Source of the DNA: Mycobacterium sp. HUMS_12744610
GTDB lineage: Bacteria; Actinomycetota; Actinomycetes; Mycobacteriales; Mycobacteriaceae
Assembly (NCBI RefSeq): GCF_041206865.1
Contig: NZ_JBGEDP010000001.1
Coordinates: 4,526,001-4,590,000 of the forward strand
Direction of reading: 5' to 3'
DNA: 64,000 nucleotides
The notes under the pieces are model-generated. The model was not told where the DNA came from, searched no databases, and worked only from the letters and a program-made list of their open reading frames with translations. A program made the position numbers and the translations under genes. This document shows, piece by piece, positions 28,629 to 37,646 of the stretch (the first letter of the stretch is position 1; each line of letters starts with the position of its first letter).

Positions 28629-29453
28629 ATGACCGCCCGCCACACCCTGACCGAGCCGGCCGCCACCGCCGCCATCGACCAGGGCTGCCGCATGCTGCGC
28701 CTGCCCACCATCCGCGACCGCTACGCCGAGATCGCCACCACCGCCGAACGCGAACACCAGACCTACCTGGGATACCTGGCCGAACTGGTCATCGCCGAGT
28801 GCGACGACCGTGACCACCGCCGCGCCCAACGCCGCATCCGCGACGCCGCCTTTCCCCGCCCGAAACGGTTGGAGGACTTCTCCTTTGACGCCAACCCCGC
28901 GATCAACCCCGCCCTCATCGGCCAACTCGCCAGCTGCGACTGGGTCAAAGCCGGCCACCCCCTGTGTTTGATCGGTGACTCCGGCACCGGCAAAAGCCAC
29001 CTCCTCATCGGCCTGGGCACCCGCGCCGCCGAAGCCGGCTACCGAGTCCGCTACACCCTGGCCAGCAAGCTGGTCAACGAACTCGTCGAAGCCGCCGACG
29101 ATAAACACCTCACCAAACTCATCACCCGCTACGGCCGCGTCGACCTTCTCCTCATCGACGAACTCGGATACCTGCAACTGGACCGGCGCGGCGCCGAGCT
29201 GCTCTTCCAGGTCCTCACCGAACGAGAAGAACGCTCCGCGATCGCCATCGCCTCCAACGAACCCTTCTCCGCCTGGACCAAGACCTTTACTGACCCGCGC
29301 CTATGCGCCGCCATCGTCGACCGACTCACCTTCGCCGGCCAGATCATCGAAACCGGCAGCCACTCATACCGACTCACCCACGCCCACAACAACCAGGCAC
29401 CCAAGACGACCGGGGCCAAATCAAGCCGTCACAGTGGGGCCAAATCAAGTTGA
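28629..29453 (+). CDS. istB: istB, AAA+ ATPase of element J
   Basis: Helper ATPase of IS21 transposition, 274 aa. ATG 28629 overlaps the istA stop (ATGA) and GGAAAG lies upstream. Walker A is LIGDSGTGKSHLLIGLG and Walker B is VDLLLIDELGYLQLD, followed by the sensor region AIAIASNEPFSAW and ETGSHSYRLTHAHNN near the end. The last residues (TGAKSSRHSGAKSS) are encoded by the terminal repeats of the element, so the gene runs almost to the IS tip. It is intact, but its partner istA is split. It belongs to a different IstB lineage from that of element L. Confidence 0.93.
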   Translation: MTARHTLTEPAATAAIDQGCRMLRLPTIRDRYAEIATTAEREHQTYLGYLAELVIAECDDRDHRRAQRRIRDAAFPRPKRLEDFSFDANPAINPALIGQLASCDWVKAGHPLCLIGDSGTGKSHLLIGLGTRAAEAGYRVRYTLASKLVNELVEAADDKHLTKLITRYGRVDLLLIDELGYLQLDRRGAELLFQVLTEREERSAIAIASNEPFSAWTKTFTDPRLCAAIVDRLTFAGQIIETGSHSYRLTHAHNNQAPKTTGAKSSRHSGAKSS

Positions 29454-29787
29454 CATTGCCAGCGTGCTGCATAGCGACAGGGGAAGCCAATTTCGAAGCC
29501 GGAAATTTGTTCTGGCCCTTGGCCGTAACGACATGGTCGGCTCCATGGGCCGCGTCGGGGCAGCTGGTGACAACGCCGCCATGGAGAGCTTCTTCTCCCT
29601 GCTGCAAAAGAACGTCCTAGACCGCAGGCGCTGGAACACCAGAGAGGAGCTACGGATCGCGATCGTCACCTGGATCGAACGCACCTACCACCGGCGCCGC
29701 CGCCAGGTCGGTCTCGGACGGTTGACCCCGATCGAATTCGAAGCAATCATGACCACACCGGCCGATCAGGCCGCGTGACTGAACGTG

Positions 29788-30504
29788 TCACCTGTTCGTG
29801 CAGCAGACCCCTACGTCAAGGGCGCTTTGGGCGACTTTGTGTCCAACGGTGGCCTCGGCGACCGCCGCGTCCGCCTTGGCTTCCTTGCGCTTGGGTCCGT
29901 AATCGCGAGCGACCTCAAGCACTTTGACTGTGGTCGAGACTGTCTTCTCAGCCGTAGCTTTGCCGAAAAGCCAGGCCCAGAACGGGCTGCCGTAGCGAAG
30001 ACTCCTGATCCCAACCCTGCCAGGCATGAGACGGGCCACTTCGTCGGCAACCAGTGCGTCATACAGAATTGGGTCGATAACGTCGAGGCCAACCGGTCCT
30101 ATGGCTGGAAACGGCGTATTGGTAATGCGGTCATATCCTGCTTTCGACAGACTCTCAAAGAACGGATCATCCTTGCTCGATCGTCTCCTGCGGTACCAAT
30201 AGTCGAACCACAGATCTGGAGGAAATCCGCGACCCTCGTTTAGAGCGAATTCACGTGCGGACAGTTGTCGTTGGACCCGAAGATAGGGACTCTCCTCTCC
30301 GCCTTCAGAGGGCAACCGGTCCAATGCACTCCGTAGTTCGTCATCGGTCGGAAACTTCATCCGCTCCATGGCTGTGCGCCGGGCGCGACTGGACTCCGCA
30401 TCGTAAGCAACGTCGGTCGCCACGCGTAGCCCTTTAACCGTGCTCTCAAGCTGAGCAAGCGTTGCGTCGGGTCCAAGATCAGCGGTGACGGTAAGAAGCT
30501 GCAT
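29788..30504 (-). CDS. hypothetical protein, C-terminus replaced by the end of IS-K
   Basis: ATG 30504 gives MQLLTVTADLGPDATLAQLE. The protein is mostly soluble and charged, with DLWFDYWYRRRRSSKDDPFF in the middle and a conserved-looking GIRSLRYGSPFWAWLFGKAT before a helical tail of Lys/Ala (GPKRKEAKADAAVAEATV). The last seven codons (VCCTNR and stop) are IS-K terminal DNA, so the native C-terminus is lost. I do not recognise the family. Its accessory neighbours suggest acquired DNA. Confidence 0.6.
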   Translation of the reverse strand: MQLLTVTADLGPDATLAQLESTVKGLRVATDVAYDAESSRARRTAMERMKFPTDDELRSALDRLPSEGGEESPYLRVQRQLSAREFALNEGRGFPPDLWFDYWYRRRRSSKDDPFFESLSKAGYDRITNTPFPAIGPVGLDVIDPILYDALVADEVARLMPGRVGIRSLRYGSPFWAWLFGKATAEKTVSTTVKVLEVARDYGPKRKEAKADAAVAEATVGHKVAQSALDVGVCCTNR

Positions 30505-30926
30505 GGCGCGGGAGTCTACCCAGCCGAGTGCCTATCGAGTAGCTTCTCGCCTGCGACCGTAGCCCAGGCGCTGCGACCGCAAAAGTGTTTCCGGGCCAGG
30601 CCCCGCTCAGTAGCACTTTGCTGTCGCGGCGCTAGCTCGGTCACTAACCCGTCAGCGAATACGCGGACATCGAATATGCGGCTTTACCGGTATAAATACG
30701 GCATGTTTGTTATCATATTGTGCACCAATATCTTTCACAGTGTGAGTTGTGCCGATAATTTGGCGCCCCTACTGCGTTCTCGCGTAAGTCTTGCCGAGTC
30801 GCCAAGCCTGGAGGATGCAGTGACGGCACGAGAATCGACTCATCACTGGCCGGCAGCGGAGAAGACGAGGATCAACATCGGGGCAGCCGGACCGGCACGT
30901 GCCGCTCCCCCACCGGGGGACAGATG
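30505..30926. other. 422-bp interval without a supported gene
   Basis: Noticeably AT-richer around 30650-30760 than the rest of the window, with short open frames on both strands that lack ribosome sites and family resemblance. It may include the promoter of the minus-strand gene ending at 29788. Nothing else can be supported. Confidence 0.6.
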
Positions 30927-31188
30927 TCAAGGCCTGTGGATGGCAGCCGCATCGACCCAGCGGCGGTAGGCGTCCATGTCTACATTGCTGCCGCAGACGA
31001 TGGTCACCACATGTCGGCCCGCGAAGCGGTCGCGGTCTTCGAGGATGGCGGCGATGCCCAGCGCGGCCGCCGGTTCGACGACGAGGCCAGCGTCCTCCAG
31101 AGGTACCCGCATAGCGGCGATGATCGATGCTTCCTGGACCAAGACGGCGTCGTCGCCGACCAGGAGGAGGTCGTTGAGGACCTCCGGA
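30927..31188 (-). pseudogene. C-terminal fragment of a PLP-dependent threonine/serine dehydratase-like enzyme
   Basis: From the junction near 31188 the minus strand reads VLNDLLLVGDDAVLVQEASI, then EDAGLVVEPAAALGIAAILE and HVVTIVCGSNVDMDAYRRWV. The VVEPAAALGIAA and VTIVCGSN segments are characteristic of the C-terminal part of the tryptophan-synthase-beta/threonine-dehydratase fold. The catalytic lysine half is absent, cut at the junction with the recombinase fragment. It cannot be active. Confidence 0.8.
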
Positions 31189-31500
31189 ATTGGACACCGG
31201 CCGGCGACCGACCGCAACCTGCTGCTGTCGCGGGCCGACGGCACGCCGCTGCCGGTGCGCGACTATAGCCGCGAGTTCGCCGCCCAGCACAAGGCTGCTG
31301 GCCTCAAGGCGATCACGCTCGGGAAGCTGCGGCACTCCAGCATCTCTCGGATGCGCGCGGCAGGCATTGCCGCCGACGTGGTTGGCGCCTGGCACGGCCA
31401 CACCGAGCGGATGACTCAGGCCGTCTACGGGCGCGTGACCGACGACCGCCTGACCGCCGCGTCGGCGGTGATATCAGCGAACGCTCTAGGCCGAAACTAG
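31189..31500 (+). pseudogene. tyrosine recombinase (phage-type integrase), C-terminal fragment
   Basis: The plus strand reads NLLLSRADGTPLPVRDYSRE, then KLRHSSISRMRAAGIAADVV, GAWHGHTERMTQAVYGRVTD and the end ISANALGRN. The R in KLRHS, the H-G-H segment and the Y in VYGRV fit the second Arg box and catalytic Tyr of phage integrases. The N-terminal two thirds are missing. Together with tRNA-Ala 1.1 kb away it suggests a deleted integrative element. Confidence 0.8.
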
Positions 31501-31557
31501 ACTGGCATCCTCTTCTCCGCTCACAGACTTGTCGGTGTCCACGTGCAGAATAGATTT

Positions 31558-32481
31558 ATGCGGGAACACGTTTGGGACGACGCTCTAGAGATAGGCGTCC
31601 GCAACCGGCGCATGATTGCGCTGGCGAAAAACCACTGCACCCGCATGGAGTTTGTCCAAAGCAGCGGCCAGGGCATGGCTGAGGAGGCAACTGGCCTTCC
31701 AATCAACGCACGCGAGATTCGCTGCCCTATGGCCCACGGTCACATGGTCGGGTCGAACCTTGAGATGACCGTACCGATGTTCTACCGGCAGAACTGCATC
31801 GGCTGCGCGGAACAACGGCCCAGCGGTCTCCTACCGACACTGGCCGGCTATGTCGCCGCTGTCGACGAGAACGCTAGTGCCGAACGCGAGCGCGAGGTCG
31901 AGCGTAACGCAGCGTTACATACGGAATGGGAAGCCCGAGTCCAAAAGCGCCGCGGGTTGATGGCGGGTTGCCACGACATGATGGCGACCGCGCTGGCCGA
32001 CATTGGGCGACTCGACGTCGACCCTGCTGGTGATCTGCCGGAGGATGACCGTGCCCCGCTCGCGCGGTTGAGAGCGTTGGCCGAGCGCGCTGCCGAGACG
32101 TTCACCCCGGACGTGATCGCCCATGGGGTGGAGCTGGTCGAGCGCGGATTGGCGTCGCCGGCGCTTCTGGATCCGCTGCGGATCGTCGCCCTGTCGCGGC
32201 CCGAGTTCGGACCTCCAGTCGTCCGCGCGGCGGTGACGGTGATGCGCGAGGCCGCATCAGTACCGGCGGGGCGGTGTCTTGCTGATCTGGCCGAGCACGC
32301 GGACACTGCTGAACTTGACGAGCGCGTGTGTCGATCGGCCGCCGCGTTGGCTGGCTCGCCGATGCGGGACCCATTCTCACAGCGCCGTCAGGGTAGCGAT
32401 CCGGTCAGCCTGCTCGCGGTTGCTGCCATGGTTCCTGATCAACTGATTTCAGTCTTATCGTCCGCGATAGGACAGAGTTAG
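31558..32481 (+). CDS. unrecognised protein with a Cys/His cluster
   Basis: About 307 aa; ATG 31558 gives MREHVWDDALEIGVRNRRMI (a GTG five codons earlier is possible; no strong ribosome site). The segment IRCPMAHGHMV followed about 20 residues later by QNCIGCAEQRPSG puts C, H, H and C-x2-C close together, which could hold a zinc ion. The rest is predicted helical, with repeated acidic/Leu segments such as DDRAPLARLRALAERAAETF and LADLAEHADTAELDERVC that look HEAT-like. It lies between a recombinase fragment and tRNA-Ala. The family is not recognised, and the C-terminus may be truncated. Confidence 0.6.
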   Translation: MREHVWDDALEIGVRNRRMIALAKNHCTRMEFVQSSGQGMAEEATGLPINAREIRCPMAHGHMVGSNLEMTVPMFYRQNCIGCAEQRPSGLLPTLAGYVAAVDENASAEREREVERNAALHTEWEARVQKRRGLMAGCHDMMATALADIGRLDVDPAGDLPEDDRAPLARLRALAERAAETFTPDVIAHGVELVERGLASPALLDPLRIVALSRPEFGPPVVRAAVTVMREAASVPAGRCLADLAEHADTAELDERVCRSAAALAGSPMRDPFSQRRQGSDPVSLLAVAAMVPDQLISVLSSAIGQS

Positions 32482-32521
32482 GACATTCGGCGCACCGCCC
32501 GACCCGGCCCGCAAATCACGC

Positions 32522-32559
32522 AACCCGCCCCGACCAATGGTCGGAGCGGGTTTTCTTTT
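32522..32559 (+). terminator. Rho-independent-like terminator
   Basis: The stem AACCCGCCCCGACC / GGTCGGAGCGGGTT with loop AAT is followed by TTTTCTTTT. It lies 40 bp after the stop of the plus-strand gene ending at 32481 and just beyond the 3' end of the minus-strand tRNA. Confidence 0.8.
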
Positions 32560-32560
32560 G

Positions 32561-32633
32561 TGGAGCTAAGGGGACTCGAACCCCTGACCCCCACACTGCC
32601 AGTGTGGTGCGCTACCAGCTGCGCCATAGCCCC
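32561..32633 (-). tRNA. tRNA-Ala, anticodon GGC
   Basis: The minus strand gives a 73-nt cloverleaf: acceptor GGGGCTA pairing with TAGCTCC, D-arm GCGC...GCGC, anticodon stem CCACA/TGTGG with loop CTGGCAG (anticodon GGC, decoding GCC), T-arm AGGGG-TTCGAAC-CCCCT, discriminator A. CCA is not encoded. Its 3' end faces the decayed recombinase region. Confidence 0.96.
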
Positions 32634-32686
32634 AAGTCGTGCCAGTCGAAGCTACACCACTGGCACGCGTCCTTCAAAGCTGCTGG

Positions 32687-33955
32687 TCAGGCCAGCTCGA
32701 CGTCCGCCTGCGACGGCAAAAGCGCCGTGTCGGTCGCCGTCCGCGTTTCCGGCGACAGCACCCAGCCCGCGGCCGCGATCAGCAGGACCAGCCCGCTGAG
32801 GCCGAAGTCCCAGCCGAAGCTCAGTCGCTCGGCGACCCAGCCGACCGTCATCGAGCCGATGATCGCGCCCAGGTCCGACGCCATCTGCACCGCGGCCACC
32901 GGAGTGCCCGCGCGCGCCTCGCTGCCGAGGATGTCGGCGACGGCGGCCTGCATCGGTGACATGAAGATGCCCGTGGTCACGCCGGACAGGCACGCCGCGG
33001 TCATGAACGCCGGCAGCGACGACACCGCCCCCAGGGAGACGGTCGCCACCCCGGTGGCGGCCAGGCCGGCGATCAGCAGCGTGCGCCGTCCCATCCGGTC
33101 GGACAGGTAGCCGCTGGGGATGACGGCCAGGGCGTTGCCGGCCGCGAACGCCGCCAGCACCACGCCGATGACGCCGACGCCGCGGCCCATGACGTCGGAG
33201 ACGAACAGCGGGACCAGCGCGACCCGCAACCCGAACGCCGACCATCCGGTCGCGAAGTTGGACAGCAACGACGACCAGTACGCCCGGAACCGCAGCGCCT
33301 CGGCCATCGTCACCTTCGAGCGCGTCGGCGGCGCGGGCGCGGCCAGCGCCGAATGCCGCAGGCCGTAGAACAGCACCACCGCCACACCCAGCAGCGCGAC
33401 GCCGTAGACGACGAACGGAGCGGTCAAACCCCAGCTCGCCGTCAGCCCCCCGACCGCCGGACCGCCGACCGCGCCCAGCATGAACGAGGTGGTGAAAATG
33501 CCCGCCACCCGGCCGCGCGCGTCGGCCGGGCTGATGTGGATCATCAGGCCCAGCGCCGAGACGTAGAACAGTGTCGACCCGACACCGCTGACCGCGCGGA
33601 AGAACAGCAGTTGCCAGTACGTCTGGGAGAACGCGCAAGCACCGGTCGACAACGCCACGACCAGCAAACCGCTGATGTAGATGCGCCGCTCCCCCAGCCG
33701 CTGCACCAGCAGGCCGCTGACCGGAGCGAAACACAGCCTGCTCAACGAGAACACGGTGACCAAGAACGTCACCGCGTTGATGCTGACCCCGAAGGTACGC
33801 GCGAACGACGGCATCACCGGCGAAATCACGCCGTAGCCCAGCGCGATCATGATGTTCGCCCAACTGAGGATCCAGACTTCGCGCGGCAGCCGCGCGGACC
33901 GGGACCCACGCCCCCCCGGGCAGACCGGCCGTAAGGATCGGAGGGAATAGGTCAC
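32687..33955 (-). CDS. MFS transporter
   Basis: Twelve-helix major facilitator of 422 aa in the inner membrane, probably a drug or metabolite exporter. The start is a GTG at 33955 (MTYSLRSLRPVCPGGRGSRS). The first helices begin at WILSWANIMIALGYGVISPV. The A-motif-like GLLVQRLGERRIYISGLLVV follows helix 2, and its second-half counterpart is GYLSDRMGRRTLLIAGLAAT. A cytoplasmic loop occurs around PTRSKVTMAEALRFR. The substrate cannot be inferred. It points toward the tRNA and is transcribed alone. Confidence 0.9.
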   Translation of the reverse strand: MTYSLRSLRPVCPGGRGSRSARLPREVWILSWANIMIALGYGVISPVMPSFARTFGVSINAVTFLVTVFSLSRLCFAPVSGLLVQRLGERRIYISGLLVVALSTGACAFSQTYWQLLFFRAVSGVGSTLFYVSALGLMIHISPADARGRVAGIFTTSFMLGAVGGPAVGGLTASWGLTAPFVVYGVALLGVAVVLFYGLRHSALAAPAPPTRSKVTMAEALRFRAYWSSLLSNFATGWSAFGLRVALVPLFVSDVMGRGVGVIGVVLAAFAAGNALAVIPSGYLSDRMGRRTLLIAGLAATGVATVSLGAVSSLPAFMTAACLSGVTTGIFMSPMQAAVADILGSEARAGTPVAAVQMASDLGAIIGSMTVGWVAERLSFGWDFGLSGLVLLIAAAGWVLSPETRTATDTALLPSQADVELA

Positions 33956-34014
33956 CCGATGACTTTATGCACCGTCCGACGCGCGGTTTCAGGCACCTCG
34001 GCAAATGCCTCCCG

Positions 34015-34755
34015 CTAGCCGGCGCCCTTACCGTTGTCGACACGGTAGACGGCACCGTGGACGGCGGCCGCGGCGTCGCCGGCGAGGAACGCGATCACGT
34101 TCGCCACGTCGAGGGGCTGCATCATCCCGCGCGGCGAGGCGGTGCGCATGATCAGGTCGTAGTTCGGGTTGTCCGGGGCGCTGAACTGCTCGATCTGCGG
34201 CGTGAGCATGCCGCCCGGGCACACCGCGTTGACGCGCAACCGATCCGCGGTGTACTCCACCGCCAGGGCGCGGGTGAGCCCGATCAGCCCGTGCTTGGCG
34301 GCGCAGTAGCCGACCGAGTAGGCCTGGCCCTCGACGCCGGCGATGGAGGCGACGTTGACGATGTTGCCGCCCCGCTCCAGCAGGTGGGGCAGCGCGGCCC
34401 GGCACAGGTAGAACGGCCCGTTGAGGTTGACGTCGAGATCCTGCGCCCAGTCGTCGTCGGTCATCGACTCCGTCCGGCGCATCTGGTGCCGCCCGGCGAT
34501 GTTGACCAGGACGTCCAGGCCGCCGAACTCGTCGACGCACCGCTCGACGGCCGCCCTGCAGGCCGGCGCCGACGAGATGTCCACCGAGACATACGAGCCC
34601 TGTGCCACGTCGGCGAACACTTCGGCCAGGCGCCCGGTGTCGCGGCCGATGCCGAAAACCGTTGCGCCCTGGCGGGAGAACAGGCGTGCCGTCTGGGCGC
34701 CCAGGCCCGAGGACGCACCGGTCACCAGCGCGACTTTGCCCTGCAACGTCGACAT
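34015..34755 (-). CDS. short-chain dehydrogenase/reductase
   Basis: NAD(P)-dependent oxidoreductase, 246 aa, classical SDR. Cofactor motif TGASSGLG (residues 13-20), NIAGRHQ at the usual NNAG position, catalytic Ser in VNVASIAGVEG and YCAAKHG (Tyr-x3-Lys), then VNAVCPGGMLTPQIE. ATG 34755 starts MSTLQGKVALVTGASSG. The substrate is unknown. A small membrane-protein gene precedes it on the same strand. Confidence 0.92.
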   Translation of the reverse strand: MSTLQGKVALVTGASSGLGAQTARLFSRQGATVFGIGRDTGRLAEVFADVAQGSYVSVDISSAPACRAAVERCVDEFGGLDVLVNIAGRHQMRRTESMTDDDWAQDLDVNLNGPFYLCRAALPHLLERGGNIVNVASIAGVEGQAYSVGYCAAKHGLIGLTRALAVEYTADRLRVNAVCPGGMLTPQIEQFSAPDNPNYDLIMRTASPRGMMQPLDVANVIAFLAGDAAAAVHGAVYRVDNGKGAG

Positions 34756-34779
34756 ACCAGTGCTCGCCCTCGTTTTCGC

Positions 34780-35025
34780 TCAGTAGGAGAGCATCCGCGC
34801 AACCCTACCCCGCAGCAGCTCAAGCGGCGCAACCACTCTCAATCCCATCACGTGCGCCACGCGGCGCGCGGCCAGCAACGCGATCAGGCTGATCGCCAGC
34901 CTGCCCAGCGCCATCGGCCTGGCTCGCCTCCTGCGGGACGCCGGCGTCCCGGCCGCGCGCCGGCCGAAGTAGTAGCCGACACACGTCGCGGTCACCAAAG
35001 CGGCCATCGCCGCGAGCACGGTCAT
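34780..35025 (-). CDS. small hypothetical membrane protein
   Basis: 81 aa. It begins MTVLAAMAALVTATCVGYYF (one hydrophobic segment), then a basic stretch GTPASRRRRARPMALG and a second hydrophobic segment LAISLIALLAARRVAHVMGL, ending ARMLSY. It lies between pgm and the SDR gene on the same strand. No function is recognised. Confidence 0.55.
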   Translation of the reverse strand: MTVLAAMAALVTATCVGYYFGRRAAGTPASRRRRARPMALGRLAISLIALLAARRVAHVMGLRVVAPLELLRGRVARMLSY

Positions 35026-35098
35026 CTCGACCAGCGTCCTTCGTCACCGTCGCGGCGAGGTCACACCCGGGATACGCGTTGGCAAAAAGGCCGGGTGC

Positions 35099-36730
<1,632 letters not shown>

Positions 36731-36839
36731 GGCTCCCCATTCTGCCCGCGCGTCGGCCCGCGCGCGCTCCAAGCCTTGCCCACCGCACGTCCGGCTACGC
36801 TGCGAAGCGCACCGCAAACACACCGAAGGGAACCGATCA

Positions 36840-37238
36840 GTGGCAGGCCTCGACCACCGCGAGTTGGCGGCGGTTTTCGCCGGCGGCGCGCTGGGCGCGC
36901 TGGCCCGCGCCGTCGTGACCGTGCTCACCGTCCATGACCCGGCGAGTTGGCCGTGGCCGACGTTCGGGGTAAACATCGTCGGCGCCTTCCTGGTCGGTTA
37001 CTTCACCACCCGGCTGCTCGAGCGGCTCCCGCCGTCCAGCTACCGGCGCCCGCTGCTGGGCACCGGGCTGTGCGGCGGGCTGACCACGTTCTCCACCATG
37101 CAGGTCGAGACGCTCACCATGCTTCACCGCGGCCACTGGGCGTTGGCCGCGGCCTACACCGTCACCACCATCGTGCTGGGCTTCCTCGCGGTGCACCTGG
37201 CCACCGCCTTCGTCCGCCGGGTGCGGTTTCGCCGATGA
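36840..37238 (+). CDS. crcB: fluoride channel CrcB/Fluc, first subunit
   Basis: Small fluoride exporter subunit, 132 aa, with four membrane helices. GTG 36840 follows GAAGGGA and gives [20 protein letters not shown]. Family motifs are [21 protein letters not shown] and [17 protein letters not shown]. Its stop overlaps the next crcB (ATGA). Actinobacteria often use such gene pairs to make a heterodimer, which is the likely case here. Confidence 0.95.
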   Translation: MAGLDHRELAAVFAGGALGALARAVVTVLTVHDPASWPWPTFGVNIVGAFLVGYFTTRLLERLPPSSYRRPLLGTGLCGGLTTFSTMQVETLTMLHRGHWALAAAYTVTTIVLGFLAVHLATAFVRRVRFRR

Positions 37239-37615
37239 CCGGCGCGCTGACGTCGATGGCGGTCTGGGCCGGCGTGCTGGTCGCCGGCGGCACCGGGGCG
37301 GTGCTGCGTTTCCTGGTGGACCGGACGGTGGGTCGGCGGGTCGCCCGCCCGTTTCCGTTCGGCACGCTGACGGTCAACATCAGCGGGGCCGCGCTGCTGG
37401 GGGTGATCAGCGGCCTGGCGCTGGGCAGGGAAGCGGCCCTGCTGGCCGACACCGCGTTCGTCGGCGCCTACACCACCTTCTCCACCTGGATGCTCGAATC
37501 CCAGCGGCTCGGCGAGGAGCGCCAGCTACGTCCCGCCCTCGCCAACATCGTCGTGAGCGTCGCGCTCGGGCTCGCCGCGGCGCAGCTGGGGCAGCGGATC
37601 GCCGAGCACTTATGA
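37235..37615 (+). CDS. crcB: fluoride channel CrcB/Fluc, second subunit
   Basis: 126-aa partner. ATG 37235 overlaps the stop of the first crcB by 4 nt, which implies coupled translation. It starts [20 protein letters not shown], with [28 protein letters not shown] and [15 protein letters not shown]. The pore motif reads GAYTTFST where the partner has GGLTTFST, in keeping with two non-identical subunits. Confidence 0.95.
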   Translation: MTGALTSMAVWAGVLVAGGTGAVLRFLVDRTVGRRVARPFPFGTLTVNISGAALLGVISGLALGREAALLADTAFVGAYTTFSTWMLESQRLGEERQLRPALANIVVSVALGLAAAQLGQRIAEHL

Positions 37616-37646
37616 GTTGTCAGGGACCCCGGCTAGTATCGAACGC

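Larger units (their letters stand above)
25731..28632 (+). pseudogene. istA: istA transposase of element J, split by IS-A copy 3
   Basis: IstA is the DDE transposase of IS21 elements. GTG 25731 with GGAGGTCAG upstream gives MRRVSRVQQFEAIRRDHRVE. Then come an N-terminal helix-turn-helix (SIRGLADKHGVHRRTVRQAL) and the integrase core (EAEVDFHDLWVIL, VRYDNLNSAVTQVL, HEKGGVEGEGGRFRRNH). IS-A copy 3 interrupts at DAAGTR with TSD CCCG. The C-terminus (28346-28632) continues ALVEVLLLHRRLEHADVLAG and ends LLGKESS. Excision restores about 532 aa, and its stop overlaps istB (ATGA). Confidence 0.93.
25534..29461 (+). mobile_element. IS21-family element J, interrupted by IS-A copy 3
   Basis: Ends are TGGCCGTGACAGTCTGAT and, on the other strand, TGGCAATGTCAACTTGAT. 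The 6-bp TSD GCGTGC (25528-25533, 29462-29467) lies in orfB of IS-K. It contains istA, istB and several GATTTGGCCCC terminal repeats. Without IS-A copy 3 it is 2,625 bp, normal for IS21. Confidence 0.93.
24984..29778 (+). pseudogene. IS-K orfB transposase, split by element J
   Basis: GTG 24984 gives MTELAVDGIPVAVTCRVLKL, then LWLADITEHRTGEGKLYLCA (first Asp), interrupted at GCV near 25533. The 3' piece from 29462 reads LHSDRGSQFRSRKFVLALG (second Asp) and NAAMESFFSLLQKNVLDRRR (Glu), ending TTPADQAA. J plus one TSD is 3,934 nt, and removing it rejoins the frame exactly. The gene is otherwise undamaged. Confidence 0.92.
24610..29810 (+). mobile_element. IS-K (IS3 family), interrupted by IS21 element J
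   Basis: The ends share GGGTCTGCTGCACGAAC and 8 further identical bases as a perfect inverted repeat. Orientation is plus, with orfA then orfB. Element J with its 6-bp TSD splits orfB. The outer flanks (a recombinase remnant on the left, a hypothetical gene on the right) share no clear TSD, so a rearrangement is likely. Confidence 0.88.

Noticed and set aside
24610..29810. IS-K and J as a composite transposon carrying istAB as cargo
   Set aside because: J has its own ends and a 6-bp TSD inside orfB of K, so it is a simple insertion, not cargo.
30676..31401. Small open frames on both strands before the recombinase fragment
   Set aside because: No ribosome sites or resemblance, and they overlap the PLP-enzyme fragment in a better-supported frame.
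36731..36839. Fluoride riboswitch before crcB
   Set aside because: The 109-bp leader was read for the conserved fluoride-aptamer elements and they were not found.
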